Below, one piece after another: positions 42,481 through 52,170 of a stretch of 64,000 nucleotides of DNA. Source of the stretch: Candidatus Heimdallarchaeota archaeon B3_Heim (lineage in GTDB: Archaea > Asgardarchaeota > Heimdallarchaeia > Hodarchaeales > Hodarchaeaceae). Where the stretch lies: positions 17,715 to 81,714 of the forward strand of contig NJBF01000015.1 in the NCBI GenBank assembly GCA_003144275.1, written 5' to 3'. The first letter of the stretch is position 1; each line of letters opens with the position of its first letter. The position numbers and the translations under genes are program-made. Under the pieces are notes generated by a model that was given only the letters and a program-made list of their open reading frames with translations, was not told where the DNA came from and did not search any database.

Positions 42481-43860
42481 ATGCCTACAATTTGTATCTG
42501 CTTAGCCAATGATCCAATTCTAAGTGTCTTCGCTTTTAAGCCTGGTGAAAAAATTAATATTCACGTTGCGTTTGAAAGTGAGCAGATACCAGGACGATAT
42601 CGTCTACAAATTCTAGATCATAAGAAAAATTCACGTATGAATCGATATGGAATAGGTTTAACTGACATAGTGGTTGACAACTGGCCAATCCCAGTATCTA
42701 TACGGGATGATCATCTAGGGATTTGGCAAGTTAAGGTAGACGGTATGAACAGTGTGAAAGAAGTACGATCACTTGGAGAAGAAGGCCAAAAGGGTATATC
42801 TTTTAGCCAAATTTTTTTTGTAGAAAAAACAGAAAGGGTAGAATATCCTTTACTCGGTGGAGATATAATATATCAACTTCCAGAAATTCTTCCGATAGTA
42901 GAAGAAGAAATTATTGGTATTAGTGATCCCGTTGTTTCTGTTGTCGCATTAAAGGAAGAAAAGGTCGAAATTCCCACACCAACTAGCGATTTTAAGGCTG
43001 AAATTCCTATCACAGAAGTTCGTGGTATTGGAAAGACATATACTGGTCGATTAGCCCAAATAAAAGTTATTACTGTCTCGGATTTATGGAATTACAGAGA
43101 CCGCATCAATTTAGCTGAAATTATGAGAATTAACGATAAGAGACTTGAGAAGATGCTACAGGATGCAGAACTTCTCCTTAGTGAAAAAGCTGACGAAGTA
43201 AGCAGGATTGAGGTAGAGAAAGAGCTGGAATTTGTTCCTGATGATTTAAGAATGGTTAAAGGAATCACTACCTCACATATCAACCAACTAAAGCGAATTG
43301 GTGTGAAATCAAAGACTAATTTGTTAGATTTCCAGGATATCACACTTCTCAAAGGCACGCTTCGAGTGTCAACAACTGAGCTAAGTAAAATGTTAGCCTC
43401 CATAGGTCGGATAATTGAACCTGAAAGTGTTCGAAAACAAGAACCAGTAAAACCATTGGATCAACCAGTGACTGTGCTCAAAGGGATTGGTAAGGTAACT
43501 GCAGGAAAGCTGCAATCAGTGGGGATTTTAACCGTACAAGACCTACTTAATTCATCAGTTGAAGATCTTGGTGGGTTTGCAACAAAGAAAACATATCATA
43601 AATGGAAACAAAATGCCTCACACTATGCACAATTCCCATTAACTGATGATTCAGAAGTTGATGATAAAAGTAAAATACCCGACGAACTGCTATCACTCCC
43701 AGGCATAGGCCCAAAGACTGTAGGAAAATTGCATACACTAAAAATATTTACTTTACTTGATCTTATAGTTTTTGAAGAGTCTGAACGTCTAAGGAAAGTT
43801 TTAAGGATGTCAGAGTCGCGTTTCACAGCGTTCATGGAAAAATTATCCTCTAATGGTTGA
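42481..43860 (+). CDS. Beta-domain protein with four helix-hairpin-helix modules
   Basis: About 459 residues from the ATG at 42481. The first 90 residues are the same beta domain as in the gene just upstream. Then, after a Glu/Ile-rich linker, come four helix-hairpin-helix units near residues 179-204 (VRGIGKTYTGRLAQI), 256-284 (VKGITTSHINQLKRIGV), 330-356 (LKGIGKVTAGKLQSVGI) and 404-430 (LPGIGPKTVGKLHTLKI). Such DUF4332-like units pair into DNA-binding or protein-binding folds. The upstream frame includes a GTG at 42433; the ATG is preferred because the paralogue begins at the same place and a TATA-like run lies about 30 bases before it. Confidence 0.68.
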   Translation: MPTICICLANDPILSVFAFKPGEKINIHVAFESEQIPGRYRLQILDHKKNSRMNRYGIGLTDIVVDNWPIPVSIRDDHLGIWQVKVDGMNSVKEVRSLGEEGQKGISFSQIFFVEKTERVEYPLLGGDIIYQLPEILPIVEEEIIGISDPVVSVVALKEEKVEIPTPTSDFKAEIPITEVRGIGKTYTGRLAQIKVITVSDLWNYRDRINLAEIMRINDKRLEKMLQDAELLLSEKADEVSRIEVEKELEFVPDDLRMVKGITTSHINQLKRIGVKSKTNLLDFQDITLLKGTLRVSTTELSKMLASIGRIIEPESVRKQEPVKPLDQPVTVLKGIGKVTAGKLQSVGILTVQDLLNSSVEDLGGFATKKTYHKWKQNASHYAQFPLTDDSEVDDKSKIPDELLSLPGIGPKTVGKLHTLKIFTLLDLIVFEESERLRKVLRMSESRFTAFMEKLSSNG

Positions 43861-44139
43861 TCAAATTTGCCAATAACGATATTCGGGTGTGTTGTTATTT
43901 TTGTCGGTATGAAATTATAAAATAAGACATCTTCCTCAAGTGATTCACCTATACATCATAAGTAATTAATTGCATTAATCGTGCGAGGGTAAGAATAAAC
44001 GACAAATTTTTTTACTTATAATTAATTGAAAGAGCGCTTGATTAAAGATTATACAATCATTGTTTGTTCACATCTGGTAAACTGAGTGGACAATCTGTAC
44101 GACTTACAATAATAAAAAAATGAAAAGGTGACATCAAAA

Positions 44140-46347
44140 TTGTCATATGACCAATATAGAAATAGTAGCAAAGATGAAAAAATTGGTGCAATAAAAACTC
44201 TTGAAAGACAGCAAAATAAGAGTGCGTTGCACGCATTATTTGAATTTGCTCTGAAAGATCAGGACAAGGATGTACGTAAAGCCGCGATAGATTCTATTGT
44301 AGTTTTAAACGATCCTGAAGCAGTCTCTGTATTACAGAGAATTCAACAAGATGATAGAGATCGTGGAGCTCGAAATAAAGCCAAAGACGGAGCTAATAAG
44401 ATTCAGCAATTTGGAAGGCCTTTAGGTGAAAGTGAATTTTCAGAAGAAGATGAAGAAAGGGCTGCTGATGATTATCGTGCTCTAGATGAATCAGAAAAAG
44501 GACAGGCCGGCTTATACGTAAAAATTCAAGAAACCCTTCAATATCGAATCGATAGAGATAATAATCTTGTAGATGAAGAAGGTGAACAAATTGACGGACT
44601 TGTTGGTACTGGAAAGCTTGAAATCGCCAATACAGGTAGTAAAGACAGGATTTGGGCGGTTGACGCGGTTTTAGAAGGTGTAGATGAGGTCACTTTCGAA
44701 GCAGACGAAGAACAGGGTACAGCAGTATTTGGTAACTCGTTTGCTCTAAAAGAATTAGATCCAAAGTCATCCAAGTATGTTCCGTTTGAGTTTCAAGTTG
44801 AAGCTCCAAAGCTAACTGTCAAAGAAGATTTTTGGGATTTAGAAAAAGAGGATTCACCTCCGCTATTCACAAGGGGTGAAGAATCTGGTATGAAATTCAC
44901 CTTACAACTGACAAACGAATTTGATTATCCTCTAAGTGATGTGGTTGTTAAAAAGTACATTTTGGATGATGCAACTAATGTAGGGGACTTTGATGCTAGT
45001 GTAGGAAAATTAAATCAAAGCTCAGATGACGATGGAAGTCATGTTCTCTGGGAAATTGAAGAAATTGAGGCTGGTGACACGGTAGAAGCAAGCTGTGTGA
45101 TGAAGGTTACGTTACCTGAAGAAGGAAATGATCCATACCTCATTGGTGATACAAAAACCACCTACAAAGTTGTAGAAAAAAGTCTTTCTGGTTTGGACAT
45201 GGATACTGTCACAGGCAGTTCATCTGTTTTTCAATTCATCTCACGTGAGGAACAAGAAGAAAATCCTGGTGATTTTGATTGTTTGTTTGAGCTAGAGAAC
45301 ACTTCTGAATTCGAAATGGATCTGAAAGAAGTTAAAATCTATGAAGGGCCTCTTGATGAAGGAAACATTCGTGTCGAGTGGCTTGGAAAAGACTTTCCTG
45401 AAGAAGAACGATCTATTGATCCTGGTGAGACTTTCTCTCTTGATCCTTGGACAATAACGGTCGAAGATGACAACATGATTCCCCAGTTTGGGAGAGAACT
45501 TGATCTAAGTGTCAAATATATCTATGATGCTGAAGTTGTTGCTGAATGTGTATTACCTGGATATGCGTTACCATTCATGGGTATTGAAGTGACAAAGACA
45601 TACGATCCTCTCGAAATACCATCATTCAGAAGAACAGAAGTCATATCTGAACAAGTCGTAAAATCAATCGGTAGTACAGAGATTATGTATCTACAGCTGC
45701 AAGAAGCTCTTCCTGAAGGTTTTGAAGGCCCTGAACGAGATCAAATAGAAGTTTTGAAAGAAGGTGAGCAGCTTGAAGACTTTAATTTTGATGTCTCTGA
45801 TGGTAGCGTTGTAATTACGATGGAACACTTGGAAGAAACAGAGTTCGGTCCTCTTGCGCAAGATGAAGAAATTCTTGTAAAATATCCAATCTACGCCACA
45901 GCTAAACCTGAAGAAGAGTTCACAGGAACGGTTACAGCGTTAGGGAATATGTATCCAGAAGTAAAACCCATTTCTGCAGAAGCTGAAGCTGGCCCTATTA
46001 CCGTCGTACATCAACGAAGAAAGCTAAAAATTGGTAAAATGGTATCTTCAACCTCCTCAGAGGAAGCTAATGAATACGAAGTAGTTCTTCGAGGTGTTAA
46101 CGATGGAACTGCAGTCATTCAAAATGTTGAAATCACAGATTTCCTACCTCAAGGGTTTGAGTTAGCAGGAGAGACCCATGAGGATCCCGAAGTTGGTTTT
46201 GAAGAACATTCTTCAGTGAATAATGGACAAGCTATGAAATGGATTTTTGAAGAAGTCCAACCAGATCAGAAAGTTGAAATTCGGTTTAAAATCAGAGCAC
46301 CTGGAGAACATGATCCTCACGAAGTTTATAGAATGCTTCTTGGGTAA
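44140..46347 (+). CDS. Large acidic protein: HEAT-like N terminus plus repeated DUF11-like beta domains
   Basis: About 735 residues. The first 85 are helical HEAT-type repeats (LHALFEFALKDQDKDVRKAA, IVVLNDPEAVSVLQRI). The rest is strongly acidic and reads as beta domains of about 100-130 residues; the last (FLPQGFELAGETHEDP, WIFEEVQPDQKVEIRF) is DUF11-like. No signal peptide or membrane helix was seen, so it is probably intracellular, unusual for DUF11-like domains. The start is taken as the TTG at 44140, nine bases after an AAGGTGA site that contains the listed GTG at 44128. Function unknown. Confidence 0.62.
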   Translation: MSYDQYRNSSKDEKIGAIKTLERQQNKSALHALFEFALKDQDKDVRKAAIDSIVVLNDPEAVSVLQRIQQDDRDRGARNKAKDGANKIQQFGRPLGESEFSEEDEERAADDYRALDESEKGQAGLYVKIQETLQYRIDRDNNLVDEEGEQIDGLVGTGKLEIANTGSKDRIWAVDAVLEGVDEVTFEADEEQGTAVFGNSFALKELDPKSSKYVPFEFQVEAPKLTVKEDFWDLEKEDSPPLFTRGEESGMKFTLQLTNEFDYPLSDVVVKKYILDDATNVGDFDASVGKLNQSSDDDGSHVLWEIEEIEAGDTVEASCVMKVTLPEEGNDPYLIGDTKTTYKVVEKSLSGLDMDTVTGSSSVFQFISREEQEENPGDFDCLFELENTSEFEMDLKEVKIYEGPLDEGNIRVEWLGKDFPEEERSIDPGETFSLDPWTITVEDDNMIPQFGRELDLSVKYIYDAEVVAECVLPGYALPFMGIEVTKTYDPLEIPSFRRTEVISEQVVKSIGSTEIMYLQLQEALPEGFEGPERDQIEVLKEGEQLEDFNFDVSDGSVVITMEHLEETEFGPLAQDEEILVKYPIYATAKPEEEFTGTVTALGNMYPEVKPISAEAEAGPITVVHQRRKLKIGKMVSSTSSEEANEYEVVLRGVNDGTAVIQNVEITDFLPQGFELAGETHEDPEVGFEEHSSVNNGQAMKWIFEEVQPDQKVEIRFKIRAPGEHDPHEVYRMLLG

Positions 46348-46390
46348 TCAAAATAACTCTCCTTTCTTTTTTCTTTTTTTAATACTTTCT
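46348..46390 (+). terminator. T-tract terminator
   Basis: Repeated T runs (tttctttttt, cttttttt) start about 20 bases after the stop of the large acidic gene, consistent with archaeal oligo-T termination. Confidence 0.4.
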
Positions 46391-46483
46391 CTCGGATTTT
46401 CTTGTATAATGTAATTTCTGAATGTCAACATTTTTGAATTAGATTCAATTCAGCTGAAAGTATTATTACTTGAGGACTTACAA

Positions 46484-47224
46484 TTGGCTCAACCAGTAGT
46501 TTTTTCAGAGATTAAACAGCTTTTAAAAGATGAAAATGATTTACAACCCTTTATAACAGAATTAGAGCATTCGAAAAAGGCGTTATTTTTCTATTGGGCA
46601 TTGGATTCATTAGAGAATGATTTAGATAATTCAACATTAGAAAATAATAGAAATTTGTTGAAAAGTATTCAAGATAAGGTATGTGCAGCGCCAAACCTTG
46701 AATCAAGTTTGAAATCCTATTCCCCTGGTTTTGTCCTGGGTCTTCTGGAATTTAGTATTCGATCTATTGAAGCTAATATTGAAACGCATTTAGAATATCA
46801 AAATTTAGTTGCTAAGATTGAAACGTGGGTGAAAATTGGTTTTTCCAATCCAGATATGGAGAAACACTATTTAGAGACAATTCGGGGGATTCATGAAATT
46901 CGAGATTGGCAAAAGATGAAATCAGAGGAATACTATCCGATTGTGTTCCAATTAATTAATTCTTCTCGGTATCAGAGATCAGATAAGCAGATACTAAAGT
47001 TTTTACAAAAAAGAGCCAATGATGATAAGATCATATTCTATCTACTTTCACAACTCTTGAGAACTAATCCAGTACTCCATAATAAAGTATTAACTTTATG
47101 TGAAGAAAAGAGTATATCATTTGAGGAAATTAAGGAGAAACTTGTCCGTGTAATGCTCCTCTTAGGTGAGGAAACCACTGATCCTAAGGTGGGACAATAC
47201 ATCAAATTATTTCTGAAAAAGTAG
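46484..47224 (+). CDS. Hypothetical helical protein
   Basis: A 246-residue protein starting at TTG, eight bases after TTGAGGA. It is nearly all helix by pattern, with many Leu, Ile, Lys and Glu, and could be a helical-repeat scaffold (for example LKSYSPGFVLGLLEFSI and IIFYLLSQLLRTNPVL). No family was recognised. The DNPH1-like gene follows after 34 bases, so they may be co-transcribed. Confidence 0.55.
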   Translation: MAQPVVFSEIKQLLKDENDLQPFITELEHSKKALFFYWALDSLENDLDNSTLENNRNLLKSIQDKVCAAPNLESSLKSYSPGFVLGLLEFSIRSIEANIETHLEYQNLVAKIETWVKIGFSNPDMEKHYLETIRGIHEIRDWQKMKSEEYYPIVFQLINSSRYQRSDKQILKFLQKRANDDKIIFYLLSQLLRTNPVLHNKVLTLCEEKSISFEEIKEKLVRVMLLLGEETTDPKVGQYIKLFLKK

Positions 47225-47258
47225 TCTTAAAGTAATTAAATGGGATGTTGGAATAACC

Positions 47259-47705
47259 TTGAAGATTTATTTGTCAGGTGCAATACGTGGAGGTAGGCAG
47301 CTTCAGAAAACTTACCAAATTATTCTGGATTTCTTACAAAAGAATAATCATGAAGTACTTACTCACCATGTGGCTTCACAAGATGTGCTGGAGATCGAAA
47401 ATTCATTAAGCGAAGTTGATATTTTCACCAAGGATGAGAACTGGTTGAATGAATGTGATTGTGTAATTGCTGAGGTATCAGTTCCAAGTTTAGGTGTAGG
47501 GTATGAAATTGCGTATGCATTATGCATAAAAAAACCCGTCATGGCAATATTTGGTAAAAAATTTGAACCAATATCGGCTATGATAGCTGGAAATACATCT
47601 CCTTTACTTGTAGTAGAGAAATACTCCTCCCATTCACAATTAATAAGCTTTCTTGCACCTTTTCTTGATAAAATCCAAAGTTCGACACGAATTGCGCTTG
47701 AGTAG
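47259..47705 (+). CDS. DNPH1/Rcl-like 2'-deoxynucleoside 5'-phosphate N-hydrolase
   Basis: A 148-residue member of the nucleoside deoxyribosyltransferase superfamily. The N-terminal SGAIRGG at residues 5-11 and the EVSVPSLGVGYEIAYAL block, with its catalytic Glu, closely match mammalian DNPH1 and bacterial Rcl-type hydrolases; the length also fits. It would cleave the glycosidic bond of deoxynucleotide monophosphates and so clean modified bases from the pool. The start is a TTG. Follows an uncharacterised helical gene. Confidence 0.85.
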   Translation: MKIYLSGAIRGGRQLQKTYQIILDFLQKNNHEVLTHHVASQDVLEIENSLSEVDIFTKDENWLNECDCVIAEVSVPSLGVGYEIAYALCIKKPVMAIFGKKFEPISAMIAGNTSPLLVVEKYSSHSQLISFLAPFLDKIQSSTRIALE

Positions 47706-47751
47706 GTTTATCTTTTAAGAAGAAAATGTCTCTCAGTTCTTTCAGGAAAAT

Positions 47752-48402
47752 CTAATTTTCTACTCTAATTTCCTCTTTGGTAAACTTTCTAACTAAAGGA
47801 CGAATACTGAGACCTATAAAGATCAGCAGGACATCCAATCCAACTATACTCACTAAAAAGAAAGAGAACATTGGCTGAATCGTGGGAAGCTGGGCAAGTG
47901 TTGGAGGAGTGAGTGAAAGGAATCCAAAAAAGTCCATAAAATCGTTGAAAAGTGTTAAAAAGATAACGAAGATTGTCGTCTTAGTAATTTGTAAATTTCT
48001 TAAGAAAGGAAGGATAAGTAGAGCTTGAAGCAGCAATATTGTATGTCCTAGAATAACAATCTCTGTATCTAATGATGAAAAATTTGCAACAATTAGGTAA
48101 GTAAATATTGCTCCCCTAACCCCTTGAATAAATACCAACAAGTTGTAATTCAAATATCGCTGCCGATCTACTTGAAAGTAAAACCCAATTAGAAGAAAAA
48201 CAGCCATAGGACAATCAGGAATTAATATCCACAAGTATGGAGGGAAATCAGCTATTGGTATGACATCGATATAATATTGAAATCCAATAATGGCACCAAG
48301 CAAATTTCCAATGATTAAGAGTGTTATTATCCACTTATTGCCTAATATACGTCTTTCATGCTTTTCTAAGGAATTTATCATCCCATTTATAATTGCGGTC
48401 AT
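47752..48402 (-). CDS. DUF1405-family integral membrane protein
   Basis: A 216-residue protein with about six membrane helices. The region NLLGAIIGFQYYIDVIP followed by WILIPDCPMAVFLL matches the N-L-x-G-x-x-x-G-x-x-x-Y and F/I-P-D-C/S-P pattern of DUF1405. Function of the family is unknown. It converges with the DNPH1-like gene, leaving 46 bases between stops. Confidence 0.75.
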   Translation of the reverse strand: MTAIINGMINSLEKHERRILGNKWIITLLIIGNLLGAIIGFQYYIDVIPIADFPPYLWILIPDCPMAVFLLIGFYFQVDRQRYLNYNLLVFIQGVRGAIFTYLIVANFSSLDTEIVILGHTILLLQALLILPFLRNLQITKTTIFVIFLTLFNDFMDFFGFLSLTPPTLAQLPTIQPMFSFFLVSIVGLDVLLIFIGLSIRPLVRKFTKEEIRVEN

Positions 48403-48523
48403 TCGTGTGCACTTAGATAACCATTTATTAAAACACTCTTCTAAACGAGAAATAACATCAACTTCTTATATCATGATCACCCAGCAAGTAATGAAATTCT
48501 GAATAAAATCGAGTTGAAATAAA

Positions 48524-49615
48524 TTGGATAGAGATGTGCTTTTCTGTGTTTTTACGAAACAAAAACAGGCTGTACCTATTTTTTATACAAAACATAACCT
48601 TTCAGATTCTGAAGTCGCCCAAGTTGCGTTAAAATCGACAATGCCATTATCAATGATGACTAGTTCCGAATTAGATAATACAGAGGCGATATTACCATTC
48701 TCAGGCCTTGCTGAAAAACGAATTGGATTTATCTTTTTATTCCAAATCAATCAAAATGATCCTGTGACCCCTCATTGTGTTGCCGCTCTTATTTATCTAA
48801 TGCCTCACGAGCAGCAAGCATTTCTATATTCTAAGATTCCATTCCTCAAACACACCGCAGAAGATATTGCCTCAAAGATTAAACAACAATATATATACGG
48901 AGAGAGAAAACTTCTTTCAAATGAGTTACAATCCTCGGTCAATAATTGGTTAGTTACTGATAAAGATACAACTACACATGTACAAATTATTGAAAAGAGG
49001 GTAACCTACTCAGAGAGAACAGATGAAGGGAATCTCGATTTCTTATTTTCTCAGATAAAAAAGAATGATGATAAATTGCTAGGTGCGATTTACCGGGGGA
49101 ATCCAGTTTTAGTAACAGGTGAATCACAAGTAATGATAGATCTTATAGTCCATAGTATAGATCTTCTCATTCCTCAAATTATTCTTCGGAAGGTCAGCTT
49201 CACAGACGACGTTCTTGATCCAAAACAAGCAGATATTATGGGTATCTCAAAGAATCTTGTAAAGCGCTATCCACAAGAGCTACAGATTGATAGTGATAAA
49301 AAACAAGTAAAAAATGGACAAACGTGTAACTACTCTAAGGAAGTCCTGAAGCAGATAAAAAAAGAACCCAATCGGGCAGAAAACATACTTACACAGGCAT
49401 ATACTCAAATTTTAGAAGTAGCTAATTTGCTGATAGATGTATTCACATATCCCGAAGAAGAACGGGAGCAGTTAATTGTTAACGTTCGCAACCAGCATGA
49501 TGAGACACTTATTGAAGTGGCAGTGGACCTTGCAGCCAAAAGAAATCCCTTGATCCGTGAATTACTCTTTCAGCAAGTATCCTCAAGATTTATGGATTGG
49601 ATGGATGGTTTTTAA
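48524..49615 (+). CDS. Longin plus DENN-like protein (folliculin/C9orf72-like candidate)
   Basis: A 363-residue soluble protein starting at TTG. Residues 1-110 have a longin-like start (DVLFCVFTKQKQAVPIFY) and a following strand-helix order. Residues 170-270 contain LGAIYRGNPVLVTGESQVM, then DLIVHSIDLLIP, then an ADIMGISKNLVKRYP / LQIDSDKKQVKNG block. This order resembles the DENN core of folliculin and C9orf72-type proteins, which act on Rag, Rab and Arf GTPases. A C-terminal helical region follows. The DENN call rests on pattern alone and could be wrong; that the gene codes is safe. Confidence 0.5.
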   Translation: MDRDVLFCVFTKQKQAVPIFYTKHNLSDSEVAQVALKSTMPLSMMTSSELDNTEAILPFSGLAEKRIGFIFLFQINQNDPVTPHCVAALIYLMPHEQQAFLYSKIPFLKHTAEDIASKIKQQYIYGERKLLSNELQSSVNNWLVTDKDTTTHVQIIEKRVTYSERTDEGNLDFLFSQIKKNDDKLLGAIYRGNPVLVTGESQVMIDLIVHSIDLLIPQIILRKVSFTDDVLDPKQADIMGISKNLVKRYPQELQIDSDKKQVKNGQTCNYSKEVLKQIKKEPNRAENILTQAYTQILEVANLLIDVFTYPEEEREQLIVNVRNQHDETLIEVAVDLAAKRNPLIRELLFQQVSSRFMDWMDGF

Positions 49616-49631
49616 AAAAAAGGGATGGTGG

Positions 49632-50465
49632 TTAGCTTTTAGAAGCGCCTAACCATCCTTTTGCCCAATTAGGAGTATAGACTGCGATCCACATCAGAAC
49701 TGCATATATCATGATCATGAACCTGGCGGAGATCGACCAGAGAGCGTCATTCAGTAAAAGCTCGACATTTATTTTTGCACTGTCAAAAAATGCTGTAAAT
49801 GAGCTTGGGCTGAGGACTTCAATTGTAAAACCAATCGATAAAACTACCTGACTTAAGAAAAACCATCCCACTCGACGCCACGCGCTTACACCTTTCCGCT
49901 TTAATGAAACGCTCAAGAAGAGAAACAGGAATGACACTGTCCATAAGGGAACTAAGAAAAGAATCCACAATATGAATGTAGTAGAAGCATCATGAGTTGG
50001 GCTCCAATCACCCTCATGGTATACAAAATAAAAGGGAGAGGTAATTATGAGTACTAAATAGGCAGTAATAAGTAATATTGGTATTAGTAATAATTTTTTA
50101 TTACTATCAGGGAAAAAGGACTGAGTAAAGAAGTTAGCAGAAATAATGGCCAAACCACTGGTTATCCAAGCAAGAGCTGCAAACAAAAATCCGACCCAGA
50201 ATACATCAATGTCTGAATATTGGAAGATACTGATTGCGTCATCAAGTATTTGCGAATCAAGAGGATCTGCATTGACGAGTAACACCAATTGTTCAAGTGT
50301 AAGTAAGAGTAGTGCCAATCCACCAAATAAGAGAAGTAACGATAGATATAACGTTTGTTTCTTTTCAGAAATTTTATATGAACGGTAAAGACGGGTACCG
50401 AGCGCTAAATAAAATATAATTCCCAATACGACAAACACAACCCCGATTAAATCTGTAGTTTCCAT
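49632..50465 (-). CDS. Seven-helix integral membrane protein, unknown function
   Basis: A 277-residue protein with about seven hydrophobic helices; the first is residues 6-26. It ends with an aromatic, basic tail (YTPNWAKGWLGASKS). Length and helix order resemble the membrane protein at 19876-20664. No motif of a known transporter or receptor was recognised. Convergent with the DENN-like candidate, whose stop is 17 bases away. Confidence 0.7.
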   Translation of the reverse strand: METTDLIGVVFVVLGIIFYLALGTRLYRSYKISEKKQTLYLSLLLLFGGLALLLLTLEQLVLLVNADPLDSQILDDAISIFQYSDIDVFWVGFLFAALAWITSGLAIISANFFTQSFFPDSNKKLLLIPILLITAYLVLIITSPFYFVYHEGDWSPTHDASTTFILWILFLVPLWTVSFLFLFLSVSLKRKGVSAWRRVGWFFLSQVVLSIGFTIEVLSPSSFTAFFDSAKINVELLLNDALWSISARFMIMIYAVLMWIAVYTPNWAKGWLGASKS

Positions 50466-50658
50466 TAAGTTTCACCTGTAAAGCTTTGAAAGTTCATCAG
50501 AACGATAGTATAGTTGTTGTTATAATGTAATTACTAATCCTCAAAAAGTTTATGACGCCACTTGGAAGAGAAGGTGAAGTCAAAAAACACTTTAATTAAT
50601 TCGAAAAACTCCATTCTGCTTATTTTGGGAGTCTCTTAACTTCTCAAGGGTGAAAATA

Positions 50659-52137
50659 TTGGCCTCTTCTTCTGATAATAGAATTGATGAAATCGGTGTG
50701 GAATTCGAAAAGTATCATATCCAGCTCTCAGAGCAGCGCTATAACCAAACTAGCGGGTTGGACTATGATAAAGCTGTGATGGAAGCAGCAAGCAATTCAT
50801 TAGTGGATTTAAGCACATCCTTTCTTACTCAATACTCAGAACCTCGCTCGTTCTATCTACATTGTCTCGCAGCAATATCTCAAGCACGTAAACTCCCAGT
50901 TACACTAGAGCTCTATGAAAAACGAACGAAAATATTATCGAGTGAAAAATTCAAGATTCATGGAAAACCCGTAAATTGGGGTTCATGGCGCCAATTCAAT
51001 GCAGTCGAGCCAGAAGATAATAATCGTAAACAGTTATTTGACGAGTTCATCCAGAAAGCACCAAATATTGCCCCATTAATTACAAAACGTTTTAATATCT
51101 CACGCCAAGTCTACAAGCTATATGAATCGAGTCCTTTGGACGCGTATCTTGAGCGAGAGTATTTAACTTACAATAAATTGAAAGACTTCGTGAATATTCT
51201 GGGAGATGGAGCGAGAAAATCATTTCTAGTTGCCGCAGACCATTTTGCTCCTGAAATTCTTGGAAAAGAGTCATTTGATTATCATGATGACTTTTACCTC
51301 GCAAGGGGACGAATCTACTCCCCTCTAAACAAGCACTTCATAAAGAAAAACCCCCAGAAATCGATTGAAAAAGTAGTATCGAACCTGGGTTTTGGAGAAG
51401 AGTTACACAAGATAAAAGTTGACAATGAGGATCGTGATAAGAAGTCACCTTCAGCATTTTGCTTTGGTATCCAAATTCCAAATGATGTACGTGTCGCTTA
51501 CAAGCGAGTGTCACCATTTAGCGACTTTACAAGTCTTTATCATGAATATGGTCACGGAATTCATGGTGCATCAGGTAAAGAAGACGATCCATTCTGGAAG
51601 CGGTATATTATTCCAATGAGCGTAGCTGAGACGTTTTCTATCTTTCTTGAAATGTTATTGCAACAGCCATTATATCTACAAAATGTACTCGGGTTGAATG
51701 AAGATGTAGTTCAAGAGATTCTTGATCGTCGACATTTCATGAATCTATACTTCTTAGTATTTTATGCTGCAAATGCACGAATGAAAATAGAATACTGGAA
51801 AAAGGGCTATTCTTATGAAGAAGCCTCCAAGAGATTCCAAGAACTAACTAAGAGGTATTTTTGGGAGGTTCCAGGTGATTACTGGTTAACACATCATATT
51901 ACACCAAATTATGATGTTTACGCCCCCTCCTATATGCTAGCTAGTGTACGTGTCAAAGAATGGATGAATCAAATGATAGATGAATTTGGTGAGGAATTTT
52001 GGCGTGGAGATGCGGCAAAACAAGTTGGAGCTGTAATTCGTGATCTCGCAACAGCACGTGGAGAGTTTGATCTGTCCGTTTGGGATATGGATCCACAACC
52101 TTACCTCAAGGAGCAATCCGAGTTATCTTTTTTCTAA
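50659..52137 (+). CDS. M3-family zinc metallopeptidase (oligoendopeptidase F-like)
   Basis: About 492 residues from the TTG at 50659, six bases after AAGGGTGA; the listed GTG at 50650 is inside that ribosome site. The zinc motif HEYGH begins at residue 295, and a downstream Glu in MSVAETFSIF supplies the third ligand in the usual M3 position. The helical N-terminal half and the C-terminal PNYDVYAPSYMLASVRVKEW region are typical. It would cleave short peptides in the cytoplasm. Confidence 0.85.
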   Translation: MASSSDNRIDEIGVEFEKYHIQLSEQRYNQTSGLDYDKAVMEAASNSLVDLSTSFLTQYSEPRSFYLHCLAAISQARKLPVTLELYEKRTKILSSEKFKIHGKPVNWGSWRQFNAVEPEDNNRKQLFDEFIQKAPNIAPLITKRFNISRQVYKLYESSPLDAYLEREYLTYNKLKDFVNILGDGARKSFLVAADHFAPEILGKESFDYHDDFYLARGRIYSPLNKHFIKKNPQKSIEKVVSNLGFGEELHKIKVDNEDRDKKSPSAFCFGIQIPNDVRVAYKRVSPFSDFTSLYHEYGHGIHGASGKEDDPFWKRYIIPMSVAETFSIFLEMLLQQPLYLQNVLGLNEDVVQEILDRRHFMNLYFLVFYAANARMKIEYWKKGYSYEEASKRFQELTKRYFWEVPGDYWLTHHITPNYDVYAPSYMLASVRVKEWMNQMIDEFGEEFWRGDAAKQVGAVIRDLATARGEFDLSVWDMDPQPYLKEQSELSFF

Positions 52138-52170
52138 AGCTTGAAATAGCTCCCCCTTATATCATAATCA

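Noticed and set aside
49612..49672. Imperfect hairpin ggatggtggttag / cctaaccatcc between convergent genes
   Set aside because: The stem has unpaired bases and one arm lies in the coding end of the membrane protein; not strong enough to call a terminator.
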